Source of the DNA: an uncultured Butyricicoccus sp.
GTDB taxonomy: Bacteria; Bacillota; Clostridia; Oscillospirales; Butyricicoccaceae
DNA length: 64,000 nt
NCBI GenBank assembly: GCA_934532985.1
Contig: CAKTAV010000003.1
Span: forward strand, 178,750 to 242,749
Direction: 5' to 3'
The notes below the pieces were generated by a model. That model was not told where the DNA came from, did not search any database, and saw only the letters and a list, made by a program, of their open reading frames with translations. The position numbers were made by a program, and so were the translations under genes. Shown piece after piece: positions 34,026 through 42,296 of the stretch (positions are counted from its first letter, which is position 1; the number at the start of each line of letters is the position of its first letter).

Positions 34026-34083
34026 TTGTAAAAATCTGTTTGTTACAGTATAATAAATCATAGATATACTGTAACAAACAGAT
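34026..34083 (+). promoter_or_regulatory. Promoter with a 19-bp perfect inverted repeat before the surface-protein gene
   Basis: TTGTAA (34026-34031), 17 bases, TATAAT (34049-34054). A perfect inverted repeat overlaps it: ATCTGTTTGTTACAGTATA at 34034-34052 and its complement at 34065-34083, separated by 12 bases. The left arm covers the spacer and -10, and the right arm covers the early transcribed region. This is the geometry of a repressor operator; the DtxR-family gene is divergent next door. Confidence 0.7.
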
Positions 34084-34106
34084 ACCAAGACATAGGAGGA
34101 AAGAAA

Positions 34107-36449
34107 ATGAAGAAACGATTAATGGCGTTGTTTCTCTGCGGAGTTATGACGGTAGGGATGATGCCTACGGCGATAGCTGCGGATGTGGAAGTATTGGAGG
34201 AAGGGACGCAACCAACGGAGGTTGTTGCTAGCGGAACCTGCGGGGAGAATATTTCTTGGTCATATAATCAAGACCATGTTTTAACGATAAGCGGTAGTGG
34301 ACGTATGGATAATTATGAGGCGTGCTGGGGTGAGAATGAAGAAACAGGAGAGCGTGAGATAATTACTGAAGAAACTAATATGCCTTGGGTAGAGTATTTG
34401 AATGAAATCAAGGAAATTGAAGTGTCTGGAGATATTACTTACATAGGGGATATGTCATTTGCAGGTTGCGCTCAGATTGAAAGAATAGATTTTTTGAATG
34501 TAACTTCGGAAGGGCTTATTATAGGGCAGAGCGCCTTTTATGGATGCAGAAATCTAAAGGATGTTAATTTGACAGAGAATGTGACTGGTTTAGAAGCAAG
34601 TGTGTTTGCGAATTGTGATAATTTGAAACGACTTGTACTACCAGAAACGATTTTTTCATTTGGAAAGTATAGTATAGGTTATAGGTTGGGGAATAATCCT
34701 TCCATAAATGATGCTTTAACAGTTATATGCGCAAAAGGATCAGAAGCATATAAATATTGCAAGGGAAATGGGATAACTTATGAATTAGATGATAGTTTGC
34801 ATCACTATAATGAGGGAACAGTATTGTCTGAACCGTCATGCACAAGTGAAGGTTCGATACGTTATGATTGTGACGTGTGTACAGTAAGTAAGGTAGAGAA
34901 AATACCTGCTTTAAATCATAACTTGACAGAGAAGAGTGAAACTTCCCCGACATGCACAGAAAATGGATATAAAATATATTATGTCTGCAAAACTTGCAAA
35001 AAAATGTTCCGCAATTCAGAAGGAACAGAAGAACTTGAGCAGCCAGAGGCGATTCCTGCAACTGGACATGAATTAAAGAAGACGAATGAAGTATCTGCAA
35101 CGTGCACGAAAAATGGCACAGCGGCATACTACACCTGTGAAAATTGCGGGAAGTTGTTCCGTGATGCGAAAGGAAAGCAGGAGATAGAACAGCCGGATAC
35201 ATTGCAGGCGACTGGCCATGATTTAAAGAAAACAGATGAAGTGCCAGCAACATGCACGAAGAATGGCACGGCAGCATATTACACCTGTGAAAATTGCGGG
35301 AAGTTGTTCCGCGATGCGAAAGGAAAGCAGGAGATAAAACAGCCAGATACATTGCAGGCAACTGGTCATGATTTAAAGAAAACAGATGAAGTGTCTGCAA
35401 CGTGCACGAAAAATGGCACGGCGGCATACTATACCTGTGAAAATTGCGGGAAGTTGTTCCGTGATGCGAAAGGAAAGCAGGAGATAGAACAGCCGGATAC
35501 ATTGCAGGCGACTGGCCATGATTTAAAGAAAACAGATGAAGTGCCAGCAACATGCACGAAGAATGGCACGGCAGCATATTACACCTGTGAAAATTGCGGG
35601 AAGTTGTTCCGTGATGCGAAAGGAAAGCAGGAGATAGAACAGCCAGATACATTGCGGGCAACTGGTCATGATTTGAAGAAAACAGATGAAGTGCCTGCAA
35701 CGTGCACGAAAAATGGCACAGCGGCGTACTACACCTGTGAAAATTGCGGAAACCTATTTCGTGATGCACAAGGTACAGAAGAAATTTCGCAGCCAGAAGT
35801 ATTGAAAGCGAAAGGGCATGAGGTAGTAAAGACAGAGGCAAAAAAGCCGACGACGGCAGAACCGGGCAACAGTGAATACTGGACATGCACAGTTTGTGGA
35901 AAGTATCTTAAGTATGCTGGAGAAGACCTTGATGGGACAGCCGTATGGGAGGAGATTGAAAAGGACAGTTGGGTGATTCCGGTACATGTACATAGCTTTG
36001 ATAATGGAAGAGTAACTAAAAAGCCAACCTGTACCAGAAAAGGCGTAAAAACGTATACCTGTGCTTGCGGTGAGAAAAAGACGGAAGATATTCCGGCGTT
36101 GGGACATGACTGGAAAGTATACCCGACGGTAAAAGCAACGCCAAGCAAAAATGGACGAATGGAATACCGTGTGTGCCAGAGACCGGAAGATAATGCGACG
36201 CCTGTTGTACAAACTATTTTTAAAGCTTCGAAAATTAGACTTTCCAAGAAGATGTATAAGTATGATGGAAAGAAGCATACGCCAACGGTGAGAGTGAAAG
36301 ATAGTCGAGGAAAGAAGATAGCCTCAAAAAATTACACTATTCGATATGCTTCGGGTCGAAAGAAGGTCGGTACATACAAGGTAACGGTTACGTTCCGAGG
36401 AAAACTCTATACGGGTAAAAAAGTGTTGACCTTTAGAATTAAAAAGTAA
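34107..36449 (+). CDS. Secreted repeat-containing surface protein
   Basis: A 780-residue protein with a signal peptide (MKKRLMALFLCGVMTVGMMPTAIAA). Residues about 35-230 resemble BspA-type leucine-rich repeats (SGDITYIGDMSFAGCAQIERID, IGQSAFYGCRNLKDVNL). From about 270 to 570 are six tandem 50-residue units, each with H-x-L-K-K, ATCTKNGTAAYYTCENCGKLF and a Gly-His boundary; the paired Cys (C-x2-C) suggests a small zinc-ribbon-like or disulfide fold. Then come two diverged units and a C-terminal basic Ig-like domain (KYDGKKHTPTVRVKD). No LPXTG motif is seen. It is probably exported to the cell surface; binding partner unknown. Composition is more AT-rich than the adjacent housekeeping genes. 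Confidence 0.85.
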   Translation: MKKRLMALFLCGVMTVGMMPTAIAADVEVLEEGTQPTEVVASGTCGENISWSYNQDHVLTISGSGRMDNYEACWGENEETGEREIITEETNMPWVEYLNEIKEIEVSGDITYIGDMSFAGCAQIERIDFLNVTSEGLIIGQSAFYGCRNLKDVNLTENVTGLEASVFANCDNLKRLVLPETIFSFGKYSIGYRLGNNPSINDALTVICAKGSEAYKYCKGNGITYELDDSLHHYNEGTVLSEPSCTSEGSIRYDCDVCTVSKVEKIPALNHNLTEKSETSPTCTENGYKIYYVCKTCKKMFRNSEGTEELEQPEAIPATGHELKKTNEVSATCTKNGTAAYYTCENCGKLFRDAKGKQEIEQPDTLQATGHDLKKTDEVPATCTKNGTAAYYTCENCGKLFRDAKGKQEIKQPDTLQATGHDLKKTDEVSATCTKNGTAAYYTCENCGKLFRDAKGKQEIEQPDTLQATGHDLKKTDEVPATCTKNGTAAYYTCENCGKLFRDAKGKQEIEQPDTLRATGHDLKKTDEVPATCTKNGTAAYYTCENCGNLFRDAQGTEEISQPEVLKAKGHEVVKTEAKKPTTAEPGNSEYWTCTVCGKYLKYAGEDLDGTAVWEEIEKDSWVIPVHVHSFDNGRVTKKPTCTRKGVKTYTCACGEKKTEDIPALGHDWKVYPTVKATPSKNGRMEYRVCQRPEDNATPVVQTIFKASKIRLSKKMYKYDGKKHTPTVRVKDSRGKKIASKNYTIRYASGRKKVGTYKVTVTFRGKLYTGKKVLTFRIKK
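34917..35816 (+). repeat. Six tandem 150-bp coding repeats in the surface protein
   Basis: Repeat boundaries fall exactly every 150 bases at 34917, 35067, 35217, 35367, 35517 and 35667. Units 2-5 are nearly identical at the DNA level. Units 2 and 4 share codon variants (for example TCTGCAACGTGC), and units 3 and 5 share others (CCAGCAACATGC), so a 300-bp dimer was probably duplicated. The first and last units are more diverged. Confidence 0.9.
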
Positions 36450-36460
36450 AGTATAGCAGC

Positions 36461-36512
36461 ATAGCTCTGGTAGCGGAATCAATAGGTTCAGATGCCAGAG
36501 CTATTTGTTAAA
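36461..36512 (+). terminator. Terminator of the surface-protein gene
   Basis: ATAGCTCTGG (36461-36470) pairs with CCAGAGCTAT (36495-36504) followed by TTGTTA. Confidence 0.7.
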
Positions 36513-36709
36513 TTGAGATAAGGAATGCTGTTTTATAGACATCTCATAGGAACAAAGAACAAAAACTGTGATTATCCAACGGAAATATTGCGCCCAAAGC
36601 GGTTTTGTGATATGCTTGAGTATACTGAGGAAAAATATATATAATACCCTGATTATATGTGCACAAAGCGTGAAAAACGCGGAAAATGCACAGGACGGAG
36701 TGAATAGGA

Positions 36710-38359
36710 ATGGATACAATTCGTTTAGCACAGCTTCTGTTTCCGGACGTGACGGAAACACCGGAGCAGGTAGAAGCCCGTTACCCGGCGCGCCAGCTGC
36801 CGGAGGGCGCAAAGGTAACGCGTATGGCGCCCAGCCCGACCGGCTTTATGCATCTGGGCAACTTGTTTGGCGCATTGGTAGATGAGCGCCTGGCACATCA
36901 GTCCGGCGGCGTGTTCTATCTGCGCATTGAGGATACGGATAAAAAGCGTGAGGTGCCGGGCGGCGTCCAGCTGATTTTGGATACCTTCCAGAAATTTGGT
37001 CTGCCGTTTGACGAAGGTGCAACCGTGGACGGTGACAAGGGGGAGTATGGCCCGTACCGCCAGAGCCAGCGCGCAGAGATTTACCATGTCTTTGTCAAGC
37101 AGCTCGTAGAACGCGGCTATGCCTATCCGTGCTTCTGTACGGAGGAAGAACTGGCGGAGATGCGCGCCGAGCAGGAAAAGAACAAGGAAAACTTCGGCTA
37201 CTATGGCAAATATGCCAAGTATCGCGATTGCCCGCTGGAGGAAATTGAACGCCGTCTGGCGGCAGGCGAGAGCTATGTCGTACGTTTTCGCTCGAACGGC
37301 AGCATTGAGCACAAGGTAAAGCATACCGATCTGGTCAAGGGAACGCTGGAACTGACAGAAAACGATCAGGACATCGTTCTGCTGAAGTCGGACGGCATCC
37401 CGACCTATCATTTTGCGCATATTGTGGATGATCATCTGATGGGTACCACCCATGTTGTTCGCGGTGAGGAATGGCTGGCGACGCTGCCGATTCATATTCA
37501 GCTGTTCGACGTCATGGGATGGAAGCGCCCGAAGTATGTGCACACGGCACAGCTGATGAAGATGGACGGCGAGTCCAAGCGTAAGCTGTCCAAGCGCAAG
37601 GATCCGGAGCTGGCACTGTCGTATTATTATGAGATGGGCATTCCGGTTCCGGCGGTGATTGAATATATTATGACGCTGCTCAACTCGAACTTTGAGGAAT
37701 GGCGCCGTGCAAATCCGGACAAGTCGGTCAATGACTTCCCATTCAGCACGAAGAAGATGAGCGTTTCCGGTTCGCTGTTTGATATGGAAAAACTCAGCGA
37801 CGTCTGTAAGCAGGTTATTTCCCGCATGAGTGCGGAGGATGTATATACGGCGGTCGCCGAGTGGGCAAAGGAATATGATCCGGAGTTTGCCGCGCTGTTC
37901 ACCCGCGATGCAGAGATGACCAAGGCGTTTCTGGCAATCGGACGCGGCGGAAAGAAGCCGCGCAAGGACATTGAGGTTTGGAGCACGGTCAAGGCGTATA
38001 TGGACTTCATGTTCGATGAGCTGTTCCAGCCGGACTACACCGGTATGCCAGAGCGTGTGAGCGCTGAGGACGCCAAGGCGATCCTGACGGAATACGTCGA
38101 TATTTTCGATCCGGCGGACGAGATGACGGTTTGGTTCGACAAGATCAAGGAACTGGCGGCGGCACACGGCTATGCGCCGGAGACCAAGCTGTATAAGAAG
38201 GACCCGGATTCCTATAAGGGACCGGTCGGCGACATTTCAATGGTGCTGCGTGTTGCGGTGTGCGGCCGAACCAATGCGCCGGATCTGTTCTCTGTTATGC
38301 AGCTGCTGGGTGCAGACAAGGTTCGTGAGCGCCTGGAACGCTGCAAGAACGCATTGTAA
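36710..38359 (+). CDS. gltX: Glutamyl-tRNA synthetase
   Basis: A 549-residue class I synthetase, longer than the usual 470-490. HIGH motif appears as PSPTGFMHLGN (about residue 42), followed by YLRIEDTDKKR; the KMSKS motif is KRKLSKRKDP (about 289). The C-terminal anticodon-binding domain is helical and extended. Charges tRNA-Glu with glutamate using ATP. GGAG precedes the ATG. It lies about 110 bases before glnS. Confidence 0.93.
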   Translation: MDTIRLAQLLFPDVTETPEQVEARYPARQLPEGAKVTRMAPSPTGFMHLGNLFGALVDERLAHQSGGVFYLRIEDTDKKREVPGGVQLILDTFQKFGLPFDEGATVDGDKGEYGPYRQSQRAEIYHVFVKQLVERGYAYPCFCTEEELAEMRAEQEKNKENFGYYGKYAKYRDCPLEEIERRLAAGESYVVRFRSNGSIEHKVKHTDLVKGTLELTENDQDIVLLKSDGIPTYHFAHIVDDHLMGTTHVVRGEEWLATLPIHIQLFDVMGWKRPKYVHTAQLMKMDGESKRKLSKRKDPELALSYYYEMGIPVPAVIEYIMTLLNSNFEEWRRANPDKSVNDFPFSTKKMSVSGSLFDMEKLSDVCKQVISRMSAEDVYTAVAEWAKEYDPEFAALFTRDAEMTKAFLAIGRGGKKPRKDIEVWSTVKAYMDFMFDELFQPDYTGMPERVSAEDAKAILTEYVDIFDPADEMTVWFDKIKELAAAHGYAPETKLYKKDPDSYKGPVGDISMVLRVAVCGRTNAPDLFSVMQLLGADKVRERLERCKNAL

Positions 38360-38467
38360 TCACAATCCGTTGGCGTTGAAGCCGATCTCTGCCTGACGAA
38401 TGAAAGGAGCAGAGACTGCGGCTTTCCGCCGTTTGCATAGAGTATTAAGAAAAGGGGAATTGCCAAG

Positions 38468-40144
38468 ATGGAATTCGCATCAAATTTTCTGACGGACATC
38501 ATTGATGAAGACATTAAAAATGGTATGACGGAACGCATTCATACGCGTTTCCCGCCCGAACCGAATGGTTATCTGCACATCGGCTCGGCCAAGGCCATTT
38601 ATATCAACTGGATGATTGCACAGAAGTACAACGGTCTGTTCAATCTTCGCTTTGACGATACCAATCCGGCGCGTGAGGATGACGAATATGTGCAGTCCAT
38701 TCGTCAGGACATCGCATGGCTGACCGGTTCGCAACCGTCCGGCGGTATTTTTTATGGTTCGGATTACTTTGATAAGTGCTATGAATGTGCGGTTTACCTG
38801 ATTAAGCAGGGCAAGGCTTATGTCTGTGATCTGACGCAGGAGGAAATGCGTGAGTATCGCGGCACGCTGACCGAACCGGGCAAGGACAGCCCGTACCGCA
38901 ATCGTTCGGTCGAAGAGAATCTCCGCCTGTTTGAGGAGATGCGCGATGATAAGTATCCGGACGGCAGTAAGGTACTGCGTGCCAAGATTGACATGGCGTC
39001 GCCGAACATGAACCTGCGTGATCCGGCGATCTATCGTATCGTGCACATCACCCATCACCGCGTGGGCAACAAGTGGTGCATTTACCCGCTGTACGACTTT
39101 GCACATCCGCTTCAGGACGCGATGGAGGGCATCACGCATTCGCTGTGCTCGATTGAGTTTGAAAATCACCGCCCGCTGTATGAGTGGGTTGTGGACAACT
39201 GTGCACCGTGTCTGCCGTCGCACCCGAAGCAGAGAGAGTTTGCCCGTCTGAATGTGACGAACACCGTCATGTCCAAACGTTATCTGCGTGAGCTGGTCGA
39301 GACCGGTAAGGTGGAGGGCTGGGATGACCCGCGTATGCCGACGCTGTGCGGTCTGCGCCGCCGCGGCTATACGCCGAGCGCGATTTTGGAATTTGTCGCG
39401 CGCGCGGGTATCGCCAAGACGGATTCGCTGGTGGACATCAAGCTGCTGGAATACTGCATTCGTGATGAGTTGAACAACACGGCGCTGCGCCGCATGGCGG
39501 TTACTGAGCCGATTAAGATGGTTATTACGAACTATCCGGAGGACAAGGTCGAGACCTTTGATGTCGCCAACAATCCGAAGGACGAGTCCGCCGGTATGCG
39601 TGCCGTGCCGTTCTCGCGCGAGCTGTGGATTGAGCAGAGCGACTTCGCCATCGTTCCGCCCCCGAAGTTCAAGCGCCTGAAGCCGGGCGGAGAGGTTCGC
39701 CTGATGGGTGCCTATATTGTCAAGTGTAACGACGTCATTCAGGATGAGCAGGGCAATGTGGTCGAGGTACACTGCACCGCCGATTTGGAGACCGGCAACG
39801 GCAATCCGGTGGACGGACGCAAGGTGCGCGGCAACATCCATTGGGTATCCGCCCGCCATGCGCTGGATGCAGAGCTGTATCTGTACGAGAACCTGTTTAC
39901 GCTGGAAAACACCAACGATGTTCCGGAAGGCAAGACCTATCTGGACTTCCTGAATCCGGATTCCCTGAAGAAGCTGACCGGCTGCAAGCTGGAAGCGTCG
40001 ATTGCCGACGTTCCGGCGGGAACAGCTATGCAATTTGTCCGTATGGGCTATTACATCAGCGACAGCAAGGATGCGGAAAACGGCGCGCGCCGCTTCAACC
40101 GCATTGTCTCGCTGAAGGACAGCTTTAAGCCGGATGCAAAGTAA
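38468..40144 (+). CDS. glnS: Glutaminyl-tRNA synthetase
   Basis: A 558-residue class I synthetase. PEPNGYLHIGSAKAI (HIGH region), LRFDDTNPAREDDEYV, and NTVMSKRYLRELV (KMSKS region) are typical of GlnRS, as is the C-terminal two-barrel anticodon-binding domain (for example FKRLKPGGEVRLMGAYIVKC). It charges tRNA-Gln directly. Most Firmicutes instead use GatCAB, so the gene was probably gained by transfer in an ancestor; some Clostridia keep both. AAGGGG precedes the ATG. Confidence 0.95.
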   Translation: MEFASNFLTDIIDEDIKNGMTERIHTRFPPEPNGYLHIGSAKAIYINWMIAQKYNGLFNLRFDDTNPAREDDEYVQSIRQDIAWLTGSQPSGGIFYGSDYFDKCYECAVYLIKQGKAYVCDLTQEEMREYRGTLTEPGKDSPYRNRSVEENLRLFEEMRDDKYPDGSKVLRAKIDMASPNMNLRDPAIYRIVHITHHRVGNKWCIYPLYDFAHPLQDAMEGITHSLCSIEFENHRPLYEWVVDNCAPCLPSHPKQREFARLNVTNTVMSKRYLRELVETGKVEGWDDPRMPTLCGLRRRGYTPSAILEFVARAGIAKTDSLVDIKLLEYCIRDELNNTALRRMAVTEPIKMVITNYPEDKVETFDVANNPKDESAGMRAVPFSRELWIEQSDFAIVPPPKFKRLKPGGEVRLMGAYIVKCNDVIQDEQGNVVEVHCTADLETGNGNPVDGRKVRGNIHWVSARHALDAELYLYENLFTLENTNDVPEGKTYLDFLNPDSLKKLTGCKLEASIADVPAGTAMQFVRMGYYISDSKDAENGARRFNRIVSLKDSFKPDAK

Positions 40145-40301
40145 TAAGGCAACACAAATGGGTATGCTGCAACTGGTTTGAAATTTGAAAAATAGTGAGG
40201 CTTGCTCGGAGGATAAGCTGTAAAGCAAATAGAGTGAAAAATAATACTGGACGTGTGACCTGTCCAGTATGAAGATGGCAGCGTATAGCACAATTAAAAG
40301 A

Positions 40302-40338
40302 GTCTGTTGCAATTTGTGTTTTGCAACAGACCCTTTTG
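40302..40338. terminator. Bidirectional terminator between glnS and the flavodoxin-like gene
   Basis: GTCTGTTGCAA (40302-40312) pairs with TTGCAACAGAC (40321-40331), with T-rich flanks on both strands. Its stem sequence is shared with the terminator at 57119-57158. Confidence 0.8.
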
Positions 40339-40365
40339 TATGTTTGAAAAATAGGAAGAGTGCAA

Positions 40366-40950
40366 TTACCGAATAAAGTTCGTCATAATCTTCGCATCTT
40401 CTTCGGGCATCGCAATGCCAGCCTGCTTGCCGGCCTCAATGTTCTTAAGCACCCAAGCCATATTGCGGCCGATGGTGCGCATGATCTGAAGACCTTCGGC
40501 ATCCTGCATAACATCCTCTGGTGCGTTGCCGTGTACCATGTTCCAGTAGCGAGAGCTGATGATCGGCATTTCAGCGTACATCGGGTACTTGTTCAGGGTG
40601 TCCAGCGTAGCGGTGGTTCCGGCGCGGCGGGCGGACGCAATCGTTGCTGCCGGCTTCAGACGGAATGCCTCTGCCGGAGTGACGGAGAACAGGCGATCCA
40701 GAAACGCCATCACTTCGCCGGTCGGAGAAGCGTAGTATACCGGAGAGCCGATGACCAGACCATCGGCTTCCTTCATCTTTTCGGAAGCGGTGGCAACCAG
40801 CTCGTCAATCTTGCCGTTGACAGCGTTGAGACCGACATAGAGGATTTCCGACTCAATACCCTGCGCCTTGAGTTCTTCTGCAATAACGTTCAGTGCGGTG
40901 TAGGTGCAGCCGTGTTCACGACGGCTTCCGTTTACCATCAATACTTTCAT
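40366..40950 (-). CDS. Flavodoxin-like NADPH-dependent FMN reductase family protein
   Basis: A 194-residue protein with a flavodoxin-like fold: MKVLMVNGSRREHGCTYTAL is the FMN phosphate loop, and LVIGSPVYYASPTGEVMAFLDRL is the isoalloxazine-binding segment seen in iron-sulfur flavoproteins and NAD(P)H:quinone/FMN reductases. No Fe-S Cys cluster is visible. It likely reduces quinones, azo compounds or other acceptors. AAGGAG precedes the ATG. Monocistronic. Confidence 0.87.
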   Translation of the reverse strand: MKVLMVNGSRREHGCTYTALNVIAEELKAQGIESEILYVGLNAVNGKIDELVATASEKMKEADGLVIGSPVYYASPTGEVMAFLDRLFSVTPAEAFRLKPAATIASARRAGTTATLDTLNKYPMYAEMPIISSRYWNMVHGNAPEDVMQDAEGLQIMRTIGRNMAWVLKNIEAGKQAGIAMPEEDAKIMTNFIR

Positions 40951-41275
40951 GTGATTCCACTCCTTAGATGATATAGTATATTTTAAGTTAAAAATTGGTG
41001 ACGTTTTCGTAGCCCATATGATTCCTGCCGGTCTTTGTAGGATACAACAGGAGGAATCATGTGGTACAGCAGTATATGTTTCGGAAGCATAGAAGAATAC
41101 TTCTTATATATTCATATTTTTCCAGTGGAAATAAGGGTTGCTTTTCTGCTTCTTTCGTGGTATAGTAACAAATATGTCTGTGGTGCAGCCAAACGGCTGA
41201 TTCCGCAGCACATCTCCATTATACCAAGAGACGCATGATTTTTCAAAAGAATAATCGGACAGCAAAGATAAAAGG
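40951..41275. other. Intergenic region with two inverted repeats; no gene seen
   Basis: Contains the promoter side of the flavodoxin-like gene. CCATATGATTCCT (near 41019) pairs with AGGAATCATGTGG (to about 41064) with one wobble and a long loop. A second structured segment lies near 41175-41215, TGTGGTGC/GCAGCACA with an inner AGCC/GGCT stem. A small RNA is possible, but no supported promoter-terminator pair is seen. Confidence 0.35.
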
Positions 41276-41312
41276 ACCTGCTAAAGCATCGAATGTCAAT
41301 GGTTTAGCAGGT
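41276..41312 (-). terminator. Terminator of the XRE regulator gene
   Basis: ACCTGCTAAA (41276-41285) and TTTAGCAGGT (41303-41312) pair; on the minus strand CCTTTTATC follows. Confidence 0.75.
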
Positions 41313-41323
41313 TATTTATATCC

Positions 41324-42034
41324 TTACCACTCCAACGGAAGCGGGTCAATGCGGACGCGGTTTTGCTTGCGCAGAAAGTCCATCTCCGGCTTAGAGAACA
41401 TCAGGGTTTCGCGTAACGCGTCGTCCTCCGGCAGAATGTTTTTCGAGATCAGCACCTTGGTGCAGATCGGCGCCGCCGGGGCGGTGATGGTGGAAAACTC
41501 GCATAACGTCTTGCTCTGCTTGGCGTTCAGCGGGGTATAGGCGCAGATGAACACATGATCTGTGACATTGTATGGATTTTGCAGACTGCATATGGTCAGG
41601 TGATCGGATACATGAATGTCACCGATGCAGACGACCTTGCCGTCGCGAAAGCGCTTAAAGTCCGGAAACTGCATGTATAAAAAGGCATTTTTACGGTTGT
41701 TTTTGATTTCCAATACGGACGGTACAATTTTCCCCTTGGCCTTGCTGCCAATGAGCCAATATAGATATAACAGGCCATCACAGAAGAAGGAATTGTCGAT
41801 GGAAGGGCCGGTGATTTCCGACTCCTCAAAGTCAGTCAGACAGGAAAGGGGAATATTCAGTGTGTGCGCCATAGCGATCAGTGTGTCAAGATCCATTGAG
41901 ATCTGTCCCAGCTCGTATTTGGAGATCGTCGAGCGGCTCTTGTTCATTTTTTCCGCTAAAGCATCCAGCGTCAAGCCGGCCAGCTTGCGATACATGCGAA
42001 TACGGCTGCCGACGTGTATCGTGTAATCTGACAT
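41324..42034 (-). CDS. XRE-family transcriptional regulator with a ligand-binding-like C terminus
   Basis: A 236-residue protein. Residues about 5-65 are a Cro/CI helix-turn-helix (RIRMYRKLAGLTLDALAEKMNKSRSTISKYELG). The C-terminal 160 residues have a mixed alpha/beta pattern (LYLYWLIGSKAKGKIVPSVLEI, DHLTICSLQNPYNV) that I cannot place. AGGAGG lies ten bases before the ATG at 42034. It is divergent from pepD and is a natural candidate to regulate the peptide-uptake operon. Confidence 0.85.
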   Translation of the reverse strand: MSDYTIHVGSRIRMYRKLAGLTLDALAEKMNKSRSTISKYELGQISMDLDTLIAMAHTLNIPLSCLTDFEESEITGPSIDNSFFCDGLLYLYWLIGSKAKGKIVPSVLEIKNNRKNAFLYMQFPDFKRFRDGKVVCIGDIHVSDHLTICSLQNPYNVTDHVFICAYTPLNAKQSKTLCEFSTITAPAAPICTKVLISKNILPEDDALRETLMFSKPEMDFLRKQNRVRIDPLPLEW

Positions 42035-42147
42035 GGTGATATTTCCTCCTGTTTGTATCGTAAAAAGAACGAAAAAGTGCAAAAGATTCGTCTCTTTGAA
42101 CAGTATATAAACAGTTTACCACAATGTCGGCAAAAATTCTACTCAAA

Positions 42148-42222
42148 CGAGAAAAATTCTCGATTTATGTCGTAGAAAGGGAAAGGACCGATTTTGAGAA
42201 ACAATCGACCGATTGGTATAAT
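42148..42222 (+). promoter_or_regulatory. Promoter of the pepD-OPT operon with a nearby palindrome
   Basis: TTGAGA (42194-42199), 17 bases, TATAAT (42217-42222). A palindrome CGAGAA-AAA-TTCTCG lies at 42148-42162, and AAAAATTCT is repeated 20 bases apart. The palindrome is between the divergent XRE and pepD genes and may be the XRE operator. Confidence 0.6.
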
Positions 42223-42296
42223 TGTTATGGATTCTTAACAAGAATGTCAGGCATTCGTGAAAAGAATAAATAAAATCAGGAGAGGAAGGATACACA

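Noticed and set aside
34917..35816. Tandem repeats considered as a CRISPR or a non-coding satellite
   Set aside because: The 150-bp period is a multiple of three, the reading frame stays open, and the protein pattern is conserved; these are coding repeats.
38480..40312. 610-codon minus-strand open frame opposite glnS
   Set aside because: It mirrors the third-position bias of glnS, has no start site and no recognisable motif. The same applies to the long minus-strand frames over gltX, pepD and the OPT gene.
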